NCBI RefSeq assembly: GCF_018141165.1
Contig: NZ_CP058557.1
Coordinates: 1,984,001 to 2,048,000 of the forward strand
Source: Alkaliphilus sp. B6464
Lineage (GTDB): Bacteria; Bacillota; Clostridia; Peptostreptococcales; Natronincolaceae
DNA: 64,000 nucleotides
Direction of reading: 5' to 3'
Part shown: positions 6,167 through 14,987 of the stretch, piece after piece
How positions within the stretch are numbered: position 1 is the first letter of the stretch
Layout of the letters: each line of letters starts with the position of its first letter
Position numbers and translations under genes: made by a program
Notes under the pieces: model-generated
Databases searched by the model: none
Told to the model about the DNA's origin: nothing
The model's input: the letters and a program-made list of their open reading frames with translations, nothing else

Positions 6167-7348
6167 TTAATTAGCTTTTCCACCATTAATTTCACCAGAT
6201 TTTTGGATAGCATATTTAGCTAATACTGGTCCGAACACTTCATAAAATAGTACACCACCGAGGACTACTGTTGTTAATGCAACGCCTATCTGGGGTAATT
6301 CCTGGCGTACAATCATAGATAGGCCAATAGCTACACCAGCCTGTGGTAAAAGTCCAAGACCTAAATATTTTACAACATTATCATCGCATCCCGTAGCTTT
6401 AGCAGATAAGCCGGCGCCAATAATTTTACCAAGAGATCTAGCTACAATATAACCTATTCCTAAGGCACCAACTTTTGTAAGAACATTTAAATGCAAGCTA
6501 GCCCCTGCTAATGTGAAGAAAAACAAATATATTGGAGGAGTAAAGTCGTTAATAAGAGAAAATACGCGTTTGGAATTATGCATTAAATTAACAAGCGTTG
6601 CTCCCATCATCATACATGTAAGTAAAGCAGAGAGATGAAAAACTGAAGCTAATCCACTACCTGCTACAATAGAAGCTAAAACTAAGGCTAATAGTTCTTC
6701 TTGATTTTGGGCTTTGTTAGCTAAGAATGTAAGAAGTACTCCTAGAATAAAGCCTATACCAAGTGATCCTAGGATTTCTATAATTGGTTGCAACATCATT
6801 TGAATAAATGGAGAGTCACTTGTACCAAAGGATAATTTAGCAATGGCCATTGCAATACCAAATGCTATAACGCATACAGCGTCATCGATGGCTACAACAG
6901 GTAAGAGGGTTCTAGTTAGAGGACCTTCAGCCTTATATTGTCTGATTATCATTACTGTTGCTGCAGGAGCTGTAGCTGCTGCAATAGTTCCTAGTACAAG
7001 ACTAAATGCAAAAGACTCTCCTAATATATAATGGCTTGTTAAAAATACCAATAAAACTGCGGTGAGAGCTTCGGCTAATGTAATAATAACAATTCTTTTT
7101 CCTACCTTTGCTAGATCCTTAAGATTAAATTCACTACCTATGCTAAATGCAATTGATGCTAAAGCGACTTCGTTAACAACTCCAAAACTTTCTACATCTA
7201 GATCAGAAACTATCCCAAGAATTGATGGACCTATCAACAAACCTCCCACTAAATAACCAGTAACATAAGGGAGATGGAGGTACTTAGCTAATCTACCTCC
7301 TAATACTCCAATCAACAGGATGATACCAATTTTCAACAACAAATTCAA
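6167..7348 (-). CDS. CPA2-family cation/proton antiporter, copy 1
   Basis: 393 residues, about 12 membrane segments. The N-terminal G-G-R-L-A-K ... G-Y-L-V-G-G-L-L-I-G-P and the mid-protein A-T-A-P-A-A-T and V-V-A-I-D-D-A-V segments are typical of the Na+/H+ exchanger core (Pfam PF00999); the paired Asp in the last is expected in the ion site. There is no TrkA-N/RCK domain, unlike KefB/C. The start is a TTG with GGAGG ten bases ahead. It lies 32 bases after the PII-like gene, so the two form an operon. Very similar along its whole length to the copy at 7915. The transported ion (Na+ or K+ against H+) cannot be told from sequence. Confidence 0.88.
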   Translation of the reverse strand: MNLLLKIGIILLIGVLGGRLAKYLHLPYVTGYLVGGLLIGPSILGIVSDLDVESFGVVNEVALASIAFSIGSEFNLKDLAKVGKRIVIITLAEALTAVLLVFLTSHYILGESFAFSLVLGTIAAATAPAATVMIIRQYKAEGPLTRTLLPVVAIDDAVCVIAFGIAMAIAKLSFGTSDSPFIQMMLQPIIEILGSLGIGFILGVLLTFLANKAQNQEELLALVLASIVAGSGLASVFHLSALLTCMMMGATLVNLMHNSKRVFSLINDFTPPIYLFFFTLAGASLHLNVLTKVGALGIGYIVARSLGKIIGAGLSAKATGCDDNVVKYLGLGLLPQAGVAIGLSMIVRQELPQIGVALTTVVLGGVLFYEVFGPVLAKYAIQKSGEINGGKAN

Positions 7349-7380
7349 TTCTAATACGCCTCCATATTTTAAGATTAATG

Positions 7381-7734
7381 CTACTTAGTATTTTTCGGTA
7401 AGCCATAAACGTTTCCGACAGGAACTGTAAACATAAGGCCTATACCTGGCTTACAGATATCACCAATAACACCGTTAATAGCATTAATAGCTTTGTCTAG
7501 AAGTTCTTGGCTTTCAACTACTGTAAAAACCGTTTTATTGTATGGTCGTGAGCTATCTAAAAAGCTTTTTAATGATCCAAACAGAGGAATTTGTCGGTTT
7601 ACATTGCTAGCAATAGCACTTGCCATTCCCTGACTATCTAAAATAGTCGCGCCTTTTACTCCAACTTCTACAAATGCAGATAAAATATCATCTAGGTATT
7701 CTGTTTCATTAAGAACTAAAAATAATATATGCAT
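7381..7734 (-). CDS. PII-like signalling protein linked to antiporter
   Basis: 117 residues. I chose the ATG at 7734 because AAGGTGATG lies close ahead; the frame extends further upstream into the promoter. The C-terminal half (V-I-G-D-I-C-K-P-G-I-G then F-T-V-P-V-G-N-V-Y-G-L) follows the PII pattern in which an I-G-D...G-x-G turn precedes the last beta strand, and a Pro-Val-x-x-V closing motif ends the fold. PII-like trimers bind adenine nucleotides and control transporters encoded beside them (SbtB and PII-NG are known cases). Here the partner is almost surely the antiporter 32 bases downstream. The effector is unknown. The classical T-loop tyrosine cannot be placed. Confidence 0.75.
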   Translation of the reverse strand: MHILFLVLNETEYLDDILSAFVEVGVKGATILDSQGMASAIASNVNRQIPLFGSLKSFLDSSRPYNKTVFTVVESQELLDKAINAINGVIGDICKPGIGLMFTVPVGNVYGLPKNTK

Positions 7735-7771
7735 TTCATCACCTTCTTTCAGTATCGTAGTCACTATTTTT

Positions 7772-7800
7772 ATTGTATACAAAATATTAATTTTTTTCAA
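7772..7800 (-). promoter_or_regulatory. Promoter and palindrome of the PII-like/antiporter operon
   Basis: Read on the minus strand: TTGAAA (7800-7795), 17 bases, TACAAT (7777-7772), a good sigma-A promoter. The -10 overlaps the palindrome TTGTATACAA (7773-7782). The same arrangement precedes the second antiporter at 9287-9315, so one regulator may bind both. Confidence 0.7.
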
Positions 7801-7857
7801 CTTCTTTAGATGCAATACTACATAAGCTAATATATATCTTTAAATCAGAAAAATGTA

Positions 7858-7885
7858 AAAAGCACCTAATATAATAAGTGCTTTT
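7858..7885 (-). terminator. Terminator of antiporter copy 2
   Basis: AAAAGCAC/GTGCTTTT, 8-bp stem with a 12-base loop, 30 bases after the stop of the minus-strand antiporter gene. Confidence 0.7.
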
Positions 7886-7914
7886 AAGTAATATAATAAG
7901 AAAAAACTTCTATA

Positions 7915-9135
7915 CTAACAGGCTTGTTCTATAGTTTTTTCTAATATACTATCTGTGGCTCTTTCTGCTCCGTTAATTTCTCCAGCTTTCTGAATTGCAA
8001 TCTTCGATAGAATAGGGCCAGAAACTTCATATACAAATACACTAAAAAGAATAACAGTGGTTATGGCTTCACTAAATTGAGGGAGTTGCTGTCTAACAAT
8101 CATAGACAAACCTATGGAAACGCCACCCTGTGGCAATAGGGCAAGTCCTAAATATTTAACAATTACATCATCTGCCTTTACTGCCTTTGAGCCTAAGGCA
8201 GCCCCTACCATTTTACCAGCAGCCCTTGCTATAATGTATCCTATACCTAATGCTCCAACCTTAGCTAGAACACTTAAATGTAAACTTGCTCCTGCCAATG
8301 TAAAGAATAATAAGTAAATTGGAGGTGTGAAATCATTTGCAATTGTAAATACACGGTTTGAATTGTGCATTAAATTTACAAGTGTTGCTCCAAGCATCAT
8401 ACAAGTTAAAAGAGGTGATAGAGCTAGTGCATTAGCTATGCCTGTTCCAGCAAAAATTGATGCTAGCATCATTGATAACAGCTCTTCTTGACTATTTGCT
8501 CTGTTTGCTACATATGTTAATAAGATTCCTAATATAAAGCCTAATATAAGAGAACCAAAAATTTCAATAAGTGGATTGCCAATCATCTGTAAAAATGAGC
8601 TGTCCATTGATCCAAGTGATAATTTAGCCATAGACATTGCAATACCGAAGGCCATAATACCAACAGCATCATCTATTGCGACAACTGGTAATATAGTTCT
8701 AGTTAAAGGGCCATTAGCTTTATACTGCCTAATTACCATAATTGTAGCAGCGGGAGCTGTAGCAGCTGACATTGATGCTATTACAATACTGAATACAAAG
8801 GATTGATCAAATATATAATATGTCACTATAAATACTAAAAGTATTGCTCCAATAGCTTCAGCTAATGTAATAATAACAATACTTCTACCTACTTTTAGCA
8901 TATCCTTTAAGTCAAACTCACTACCTATACTAAAAGCAATAGCAGCTAATGCAATTTGATTGATAATTGAAAAAGCCTGAACATCTTGGTCCGTAATTAA
9001 CTTAAAAAAAGATGGACCAATAAATAATCCAGCTACTAAATATCCAGTTACATTAGGAAGACTAAAGCGTTTAGCTAATCTTCCGCCAAGAATACCTACT
9101 AATAATACGATGCTTATTTTAAAAAGTACATCCAA
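7915..9135 (-). CDS. CPA2-family cation/proton antiporter, copy 2
   Basis: 406 residues with the same architecture as copy 1: G-G-R-L-A-K, G-Y-L-V-A-G-L-F-I-G-P, S-A-A-T-A-P-A-A-T, V-V-A-I-D-D-A-V, and a shared C-terminal K-A-G-E-I-N-G-A. Copy 2 carries about 14 extra polar residues at its C-terminus. TTG start with AGGGGG nine bases ahead. It has its own promoter (9287-9315) and terminator (7858-7885). No intact PII gene stands before it, but a 21-codon leader frame occupies that position. The two copies are most likely a tandem duplication that has since diverged in regulation. Confidence 0.88.
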   Translation of the reverse strand: MDVLFKISIVLLVGILGGRLAKRFSLPNVTGYLVAGLFIGPSFFKLITDQDVQAFSIINQIALAAIAFSIGSEFDLKDMLKVGRSIVIITLAEAIGAILLVFIVTYYIFDQSFVFSIVIASMSAATAPAATIMVIRQYKANGPLTRTILPVVAIDDAVGIMAFGIAMSMAKLSLGSMDSSFLQMIGNPLIEIFGSLILGFILGILLTYVANRANSQEELLSMMLASIFAGTGIANALALSPLLTCMMLGATLVNLMHNSNRVFTIANDFTPPIYLLFFTLAGASLHLSVLAKVGALGIGYIIARAAGKMVGAALGSKAVKADDVIVKYLGLALLPQGGVSIGLSMIVRQQLPQFSEAITTVILFSVFVYEVSGPILSKIAIQKAGEINGAERATDSILEKTIEQAC

Positions 9136-9181
9136 TTTATATTTCCCCCTATGTAGTAAATTAATATGTGTAATACAGCAG

Positions 9182-9247
9182 TTATAAAGCTAAAAATAAA
9201 AAGAATAAATCTCTAGTTTTACTTAAGCTAGAAGGTAACGCATGCAT
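9182..9247 (-). CDS. 21-residue leader frame, possible relic of a second PII-like gene
   Basis: ATG at 9247 behind GGTGAT; the product starts M-H-A-L-P-S and ends L-F-F-L-F-L-A-L before TAA. The start lies 40 bases from the -10 element; the PII gene of the sister operon starts at 38 bases, also with Met-His, and the DNA around the two starts aligns (GCATTT...ATCACC...CTTTC on the plus strand). It may therefore be the stump of a deleted PII gene, or a leader peptide. It ends 46 bases before the antiporter start. Confidence 0.4.
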   Translation of the reverse strand: MHALPSSLSKTRDLFFLFLAL

Positions 9248-9286
9248 TTTAATCACCAGCTTTCTAAATTTAGCATCTCAATTAAC

Positions 9287-9315
9287 ATTGTATACAATAT
9301 ATCAATCTTTTTCAA
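9287..9315 (-). promoter_or_regulatory. Promoter and palindrome of antiporter copy 2
   Basis: Minus strand: TTGAAA (9315-9310), 17 bases, TACAAT (9292-9287), overlapping ATTGTATACAAT (9287-9298), a perfect 12-bp palindrome. Sequence and spacing match the promoter at 7772-7800. Confidence 0.7.
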
Positions 9316-9434
9316 CTACCTAAGTTATAATAAAGTATGTGGTTATTAAAATTTCAAGTGCTTAAAATATTATTAACCTTATACTTCTTTAAAAACCTCT
9401 CAATAACTAAAAATTTATACTTTCCTAAGCAATA

Positions 9435-9458
9435 AAAAACATCCATAGGGATGTTTTT
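9435..9458 (-). terminator. Ferritin gene terminator
   Basis: 10-bp stem (9435-9444 with 9449-9458), ATAG loop, T-run on the minus strand, 34 bases after the ferritin stop. Confidence 0.8.
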
Positions 9459-9491
9459 CAAAAGTCTATACAATAGCATCAGACAGATTTT

Positions 9492-9998
9492 TTATTCTGC
9501 TGGAGGAACGAAAGTTCTTTGAGCTAGTTCGTTATCTAGCATATAAATTCCTTCAGGACTATTTGTTACTCTTTTTATCTTAGCAATAAGTGCAGAGAAC
9601 ATAGCCTCTTCTTCTACTTGCTCATCAATAAACCAATTTAGGAAGTTAACTGATGCATAGTGTTTTTCTTCTAATGCTAAACTCATAAGATTGTTGATTT
9701 GTGCTGTAACTTTTTGTTCATGCTTTAATGCTGCAGTAAAAACATCTTCTAGTGAATCATAGGAATTGTTTGGATTGTCGTAACCAGACATAACTATTCT
9801 TTCTCCTATTTCATCGATGAAGTTAAAAAATTTCATAGCATGGAATCTTTCTTCCTCAGCTTGAACTATGAAGAAGTTAGCAAAGCCTTCTAAATCCTCA
9901 GCCTTGCAATATGCTGCCATAGCTAAATAAATATTAGCAGCTTCAAATTCATACTTTAGTTGTTGATTAAAAGTATCTAATAATTTTTCTGAAACCAT
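9492..9998 (-). CDS. ftnA: Non-haem ferritin
   Basis: 168 residues, the usual bacterial ferritin length. It stores iron as a ferric mineral inside a 24-subunit shell and limits Fenton chemistry when oxygen enters. Ferroxidase-centre residues fall at canonical positions: Glu17, Glu50, His53, Glu94, Gln127 and Glu130, within the motifs Y-E-F-E-A-A-N, A-E-E-E-R-F-H-A and D-E-Q-V-E-E-E. ATG start with GGGAGGG seven bases ahead. It is a single-gene unit between its own terminator and a 300-base divergent upstream region. I saw no clear Fur or PerR box. Confidence 0.95.
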   Translation of the reverse strand: MVSEKLLDTFNQQLKYEFEAANIYLAMAAYCKAEDLEGFANFFIVQAEEERFHAMKFFNFIDEIGERIVMSGYDNPNNSYDSLEDVFTAALKHEQKVTAQINNLMSLALEEKHYASVNFLNWFIDEQVEEEAMFSALIAKIKRVTNSPEGIYMLDNELAQRTFVPPAE

Positions 9999-10305
9999 AA
10001 TATAACCCTCCCAATATAAGTTTATTTTATTATGTATTTTGTTATTATTATATCATAGGCTATCAAAATATCCTATGAATATACCTGTATTTTAATGATT
10101 CCTATATAATATTTACACAAAAAAATTAAAAATAAACACAAATCAGATATTTTTACTAAATTTATGTTTATTCAAATCAAGCACAGTATTACTACTTAAA
10201 GGACTATTTAATTAATATGGTAGTTATTTAAAATATGATAGTATTTGGTATTTTAACATAAAAAAGCTATAATGTATATAGAGAAGATTACAGGAGGATA
10301 TGAAA
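9999..10305. other. Divergent intergenic region, ferritin / HAD phosphatase
   Basis: No gene. It holds a plus-strand promoter (10245-10273) and presumably the ferritin promoter on the minus strand, for which several A/T-rich -10 candidates exist but none is decisive. Confidence 0.5.
10245..10273 (+). promoter_or_regulatory. Sigma-A promoter of the HAD phosphatase gene
   Basis: TTGGTA (10245-10250), 17 bases, TATAAT (10268-10273), 32 bases ahead of the chosen ATG. Confidence 0.65.
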
Positions 10306-11187
10306 ATGTATAAACCATACAGGATTTTTGCAACCGATATGGATGGAACATTGCTAAATTATAGGAAGGAAATATCGGAAGTAAATTTAAAGGCTATGAG
10401 AGATTTGCATAAGGAAGGCATTGAAGTTGTCGTATGCACTGGAAGATCCTTTGCCACAGTTAAGCAGTACTTAGAACAACTAGATTTTCCATGTTGGCTT
10501 ATTAGTAATAATGGATCTGTTATTAGAAATAAAAGCAGACAAATAGTTTCAACTACTTATATGAAACAAACGGTTTTACAAAAGGTGATTAGAATATTGG
10601 AAAAAGAAGATGTATATTTCCATGCCAGTGATGAGGAATATTACTACATTAAAAGTATATACGAGCGAATTAAAATGGTTAGTAACTATGTATCTAGGGT
10701 AGAAAAATCTAAAATTAAGGCGTTTTGGCGTCCTATTTATGAAGTTTTATTTTCTAATACCCATAAAAAAGTTAATTTTAACTCTTTTATTCATAATGGT
10801 GGAAAAATAACGAGTATATTTGTAGTAAGTAGAAACAGTGAAAAAATTAATAGTATAAAGGCAAAACTAGCTAATGTAGAAGGTATTGATGTGTCTAGTT
10901 CTGGTAAAGACAACATAGAAATCTTAGACAAAGGAGCTACTAAGGCTCACGGTCTTGCAAAATTATTATCAAAGTTAAATATTTCTTCAGATGAAATAGT
11001 GACGGTTGGAGATAACTTTAATGATCTTACTATGATAAAATATGCGGGTTTGGGTGTAGCCATGGGAAATAGTGAAGCAGAAATAAAAGAACATGCAGAT
11101 TGGATTACAAAAACTAATGAAGAAGATGGAGTGGCTCATTTAATATATGAAAAGGTAATTAAACTCAAGGAAGTTGCTATGGAATAA
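10306..11187 (+). CDS. HAD-superfamily Cof-type phosphatase
   Basis: 293 residues, cytosolic. Motif I is D-M-D-G-T-L-L near the N-terminus, motif II lies in the S-N-N-G segment, motif III is the Lys of I-L-D-K-G-A-T-K, and motif IV is G-D-N-F-N-D. A C2B-type cap sits between motifs II and III, as in Cof/YidA/YwpJ sugar-phosphate and cofactor phosphatases. I prefer the ATG at 10306 because GGAGG is eight bases ahead; the in-frame ATG at 10300 is only two bases from it. Physiological substrate unknown. It stands alone behind a clear sigma-A promoter. Confidence 0.9.
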   Translation: MYKPYRIFATDMDGTLLNYRKEISEVNLKAMRDLHKEGIEVVVCTGRSFATVKQYLEQLDFPCWLISNNGSVIRNKSRQIVSTTYMKQTVLQKVIRILEKEDVYFHASDEEYYYIKSIYERIKMVSNYVSRVEKSKIKAFWRPIYEVLFSNTHKKVNFNSFIHNGGKITSIFVVSRNSEKINSIKAKLANVEGIDVSSSGKDNIEILDKGATKAHGLAKLLSKLNISSDEIVTVGDNFNDLTMIKYAGLGVAMGNSEAEIKEHADWITKTNEEDGVAHLIYEKVIKLKEVAME

Positions 11188-11257
11188 TTTAAATAGATAT
11201 ATTTGTTTCAAAACTTGAAACAAGTTTACTTAGTAATTAGAGAGGGGATAAAAAACA

Positions 11258-12172
11258 ATGAAAGAAAAGATAAGAGATTTAGAGAATATGCCACTAAATA
11301 TTAAATTAATATATAGCAAAATATTAAGCCTTATGACTTTGACGGATGAGAATTACGATCAATTAAAAATATCCAAGCTTTATACAATCATAAATAAAAT
11401 TCAATTACCGTCCATGGAGCGGATACAGTTAATGAAATTTATTATGGAAAAAGAAATAGGTTTTATTGAAATATCTAAAGAAATAGATTTAGATACGCAT
11501 TTAAATGATCAAGAAAAAAATATTTTCCGTTTTTCTTTAATGAAGGATCTAATTATTATTATGAAGGCTAACTATATTGAAACAGAAGATGAAAAAAGAC
11601 TTTTAAAAGATATTCAAGATTACTTTGATATTTCTAAGGAACAACTTTCTTTCTTTGAAGAAGAATATGAACTAGACCGTTGTTTTTTTGATGATGCTAT
11701 AAGTGATAATAAATTTAAAGAGATAACTAAAAAGACCATATCGACTGCTACCGCATTAGGTATTCCGCTAACCATTATATACTATAGCGGGACATTTAAG
11801 GGACTAGGACTTTTAGGGACAATTTCAGGGCTAAGAGATTTAGGTATGAAAAGGAGGACAGGTAAGTATTCATTAATAATAGGGATAGGTACATCCATTG
11901 CATTAGGAGTTATAACATATAAAACTTTAGAATATATATTAAAAGTTAGAAAAGATGAAAAAACTAAGTTAGCCCACTTGATGAAGAAAAATATGGAAGC
12001 TTTACACGAGGCCACAAAGAATACTTTATACAAGGATATTGAGTATTTTACATACCGTATGATTGAAACTAAAGATAAAAATGGGAAGTATGCAGAGGAT
12101 GTATTAAAAATAATAAATCTTTTGAAAAGAACTGTAGCCACTTTAGAAAATACGGAGGCTGTAATTATTTAA
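11258..12172 (+). CDS. TerB-like membrane protein of unknown function
   Basis: 304 residues. The N-terminal 150 are all-helical and acidic. The segment around 95-145 (L-M-K-D-L-I ... A-N-Y-I-E-T-E-D-E-K-R-L-L) looks like a TerB/tellurite-resistance-like helical domain, which commonly carries acidic metal-binding residues between helices. Two hydrophobic, Gly-rich segments near 162-190 and 205-225 (with I-I-G-I-G-T) are probable membrane spans, followed by a Lys-rich helical tail. Ribosome binding site GAGAGGGG. It precedes tldD by 66 bases with no terminator between, so co-transcription is possible. The domain call is tentative. Confidence 0.6.
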   Translation: MKEKIRDLENMPLNIKLIYSKILSLMTLTDENYDQLKISKLYTIINKIQLPSMERIQLMKFIMEKEIGFIEISKEIDLDTHLNDQEKNIFRFSLMKDLIIIMKANYIETEDEKRLLKDIQDYFDISKEQLSFFEEEYELDRCFFDDAISDNKFKEITKKTISTATALGIPLTIIYYSGTFKGLGLLGTISGLRDLGMKRRTGKYSLIIGIGTSIALGVITYKTLEYILKVRKDEKTKLAHLMKKNMEALHEATKNTLYKDIEYFTYRMIETKDKNGKYAEDVLKIINLLKRTVATLENTEAVII

Positions 12173-12238
12173 ATTTTTAAAATATTTAAGAGGGTTTTTA
12201 AAAGTAATGTTTAATAAGTACTAAAAAGGAGGGAGTAT

Positions 12239-13630
12239 ATGTTAGATAAAAGGCTTATAGAAGACATAATTATGGCTGCATTATCAACAGGGGGAGATTT
12301 TGCGGAGGTATTTGTAGAGGACAAGTACAATACAGGTATCACTATGATAGGTGGTAAGGTGGATAGCAGTATTTCTGGTAGAGATTTTGGTATTGGAATT
12401 AGAATTTTTAAAGGGTTAAATAGTGTATATGCATATACAAACCAGCATACTAGAGAAGTGTTAATAGATACAGCTATTAAAGCTAGTGGAGCAATCCAAG
12501 GCTTTAAACAAGATATTGTGTTGGATTTTACAAAATATAATTATGAAAATATTAATCCAATAAAATACTTACCAAATACAATTAGTAAAAGTAAAAAGGT
12601 TAATGTAATGAGGGAAGCCAATGAAGCTGCCAATAGTTATAGTGATCGTATTTCTCAGGTTACTATAAGATACATAGATGAGGATCAAAAAATATTAGTT
12701 GCTAATTCTGAAGGTAGATTTGCAGAAGACCAGAGGGTTAGAACAAGAATTGCAATTCAATCTATAGCTTCTAAAAATAATGAGATGCAAACAGGTTCAT
12801 ATGGTCCAGGTGCACATATGGGATTTGAATTCTATGATAAAATAGATGTTAAAGAGTACGCAAGAGAAGCATCTAGAATTGCAATTACAATGTTAGATGC
12901 AGAGCCTTGCCCAAGTGGTAAGTTTCCAGTAATAATAGATAATAAATTTGGTGGAGTTATTTTTCATGAAGCTTGTGGTCATGGGTTAGAAGCAACTTCC
13001 GTGGCCAAAAAGAATTCTGTATTCGCAGATAAAATTGAGGAAAAGGTGGCATCTAGCGTTGTTACTGCTATAGATGACGGAACAATTCCGAATGCTTGGG
13101 GATCTTCTAATATTGATGATGAAGGAGAACCGACTAAAAAGAACATATTAATAGAAAATGGTATTCTAAAAGGATATATGATAGACAAATTAAATGCTAG
13201 AAGAATGGAAATGGATGTAACAGGTTCATCACGTAGACAATCCTATAAATTTGCTCCTACATCTAGAATGACAAATACATATATAGCAGCTGGTAATTCC
13301 ACTCCAGAAGAGATTATTGCCAATACAGAGTTTGGTATTTATGCAAAATATATGGGAGGAGGATCGGTTAATCCTGCTACTGGAGACTTTAACTTTGCCG
13401 TTATGGAGGGGTATTTGGTTAGAAATGGTAAAATAGACAAACCATTAAGAGGAGCTACTTTAATAGGAAATGGTCCTAATATACTTCATAAAATTGATAT
13501 GGTGGGAAACAACCTGGATTATGGTCAAGGTATGTGTGGCTCTGCTAGTGGATCAATACCTACAGATGTTGGCCAGCCTACAATTAGAGTAAGCGAAATT
13601 ACTGTCGGTGGCAGAAAGGGGGAGAAATAG
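12239..13630 (+). CDS. tldD: TldD metalloprotease subunit
   Basis: 463 residues, full length. The zinc motif H-E-A-C-G-H at 243-248 is the HExxxH signature of TldD; the C-terminal half carries the conserved G-G-G-S-V-N-P-A-T-G-D-F and G-S-A-S-G-S segments. TldD pairs with TldE/PmbA to form a protease with a closed cavity that admits unfolded peptides; known roles are maturation of microcin B17 and other modified peptides and degradation of CcdA. GGAGGGAG ribosome binding site. The partner gene starts two bases after its stop. No RiPP gene is visible next to the pair. Confidence 0.95.
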   Translation: MLDKRLIEDIIMAALSTGGDFAEVFVEDKYNTGITMIGGKVDSSISGRDFGIGIRIFKGLNSVYAYTNQHTREVLIDTAIKASGAIQGFKQDIVLDFTKYNYENINPIKYLPNTISKSKKVNVMREANEAANSYSDRISQVTIRYIDEDQKILVANSEGRFAEDQRVRTRIAIQSIASKNNEMQTGSYGPGAHMGFEFYDKIDVKEYAREASRIAITMLDAEPCPSGKFPVIIDNKFGGVIFHEACGHGLEATSVAKKNSVFADKIEEKVASSVVTAIDDGTIPNAWGSSNIDDEGEPTKKNILIENGILKGYMIDKLNARRMEMDVTGSSRRQSYKFAPTSRMTNTYIAAGNSTPEEIIANTEFGIYAKYMGGGSVNPATGDFNFAVMEGYLVRNGKIDKPLRGATLIGNGPNILHKIDMVGNNLDYGQGMCGSASGSIPTDVGQPTIRVSEITVGGRKGEK

Positions 13631-13631
13631 T

Positions 13632-14984
13632 ATGGATATAGATAAACTAAAGGAACTAATCTTTGAACATGGAAAAAATGAAGGTTTTACTGATATGGAA
13701 GTATATTATCAAAGTAATAGTGAATTTAGCTGCAGAGTCTTTAAAGGAGAAGTAGATGATTATTCAACATCACAAGAAGGAGGTATATCCTTTAGAGGAC
13801 TTTATAATGGACAGATGGGATATGCCTACACGGAAAAAATTGATGAAAGTGCTACGGAAATTTTGATAGAAATAGCTAAGGAAAATGCTGAAATTATTGA
13901 AAGTGATGATAATGAAATCATATTTAAAGGATCAAAACTTTATAACAAAATTGATTTATATTCAGAAGAGCTAGCAAATATACCTACAGAACGTAAGCTT
14001 GACTTTATAAAGGAAGTAGAAAAGAAAGCCTATGAATTAGATAAAAGAGTTGTAAATGTAGGCTATTGTACATACAAAGATTATGAGAATGAGAAGATGC
14101 TGTATAATACTAATAAACTAAATAAAAAGGAAAAATCAAATATTGCTGTGGCATACTTGTCGGCTGTTGTCCAGGAAAAAGAAGAAATTCAAAGTGCTGA
14201 CGCATTTAAGGTAGGTCAAAATTTTAGAGATTTTGATGCCGAGTCTCTAGCAAAAAAAGCAGTAGATAGAGCTATTTCTTACTTAGGAGCAAAGCCTGTT
14301 GAGAGTAAAAGCTATACTATATTATTAGAAAATACCGCAGCTGCAGATTTACTAGGAACTTTCGTAGGTGTCTTTTCAGCAGAAAACGTTCAAAAGGGCC
14401 GCTCTTTATTAAAAAATAAGCTTGGGGAAGCAATCGGAAGTTTGCCACTTACCATTATAGATGACCCATTTATGGTTGATGGAGTAGCAAATCGATCTTT
14501 TGATAGTGAAGGTGTTGCAAGTGAGAAGGTGTCAGTAATTGAAGAGGGAATATTACATAGTCTACTTCACAATTTAAAGACTGCTGAAAAGGAAGGAGTT
14601 CAATCTACTGGACATGGGTATAAAGCTTCATATAAAGGCACAATTACAATAGCACCTTCGAATTTTTATATACAACCAGGACTCAATACATACGAAGATT
14701 TAATGAATTCAATTAATGAAGGTCTAATTATTACAGAATTAGAGGGGCTCCACGCTGGTGCAAATCCTGTTTCAGGAGATTTCTCATTAGCAGCTAAAGG
14801 ATATTACGTTAAAGATGGCAAGATAGAAAGACCGGTTAATCAAATTACAATTGCTAGTAATTTTTATGAAGTATTGCAAAATATTGAAGCTGTTGGTGAT
14901 GACCTTGCATTTACATTCCCAAGTGCTGGATACATAGGTTCACCTACTTTAAAGATAAAAAATATATCTGTAGCAGGAGAGTAA
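13632..14984 (+). CDS. pmbA: PmbA/TldE, partner of TldD
   Basis: 450 residues. Same fold as TldD but without the HExxxH motif, as expected of the non-catalytic subunit. C-terminal G-L-H-A-G-A-N-P-V-S-G-D-F is the family hallmark. I chose the ATG at 13632 (AAAGGGGGAG ahead), directly after the tldD stop; an upstream in-frame TTG would overlap tldD. Translation is likely coupled to tldD. A strong terminator follows directly, so the operon ends here. Confidence 0.93.
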   Translation: MDIDKLKELIFEHGKNEGFTDMEVYYQSNSEFSCRVFKGEVDDYSTSQEGGISFRGLYNGQMGYAYTEKIDESATEILIEIAKENAEIIESDDNEIIFKGSKLYNKIDLYSEELANIPTERKLDFIKEVEKKAYELDKRVVNVGYCTYKDYENEKMLYNTNKLNKKEKSNIAVAYLSAVVQEKEEIQSADAFKVGQNFRDFDAESLAKKAVDRAISYLGAKPVESKSYTILLENTAAADLLGTFVGVFSAENVQKGRSLLKNKLGEAIGSLPLTIIDDPFMVDGVANRSFDSEGVASEKVSVIEEGILHSLLHNLKTAEKEGVQSTGHGYKASYKGTITIAPSNFYIQPGLNTYEDLMNSINEGLIITELEGLHAGANPVSGDFSLAAKGYYVKDGKIERPVNQITIASNFYEVLQNIEAVGDDLAFTFPSAGYIGSPTLKIKNISVAGE

Positions 14985-14987
14985 AAA

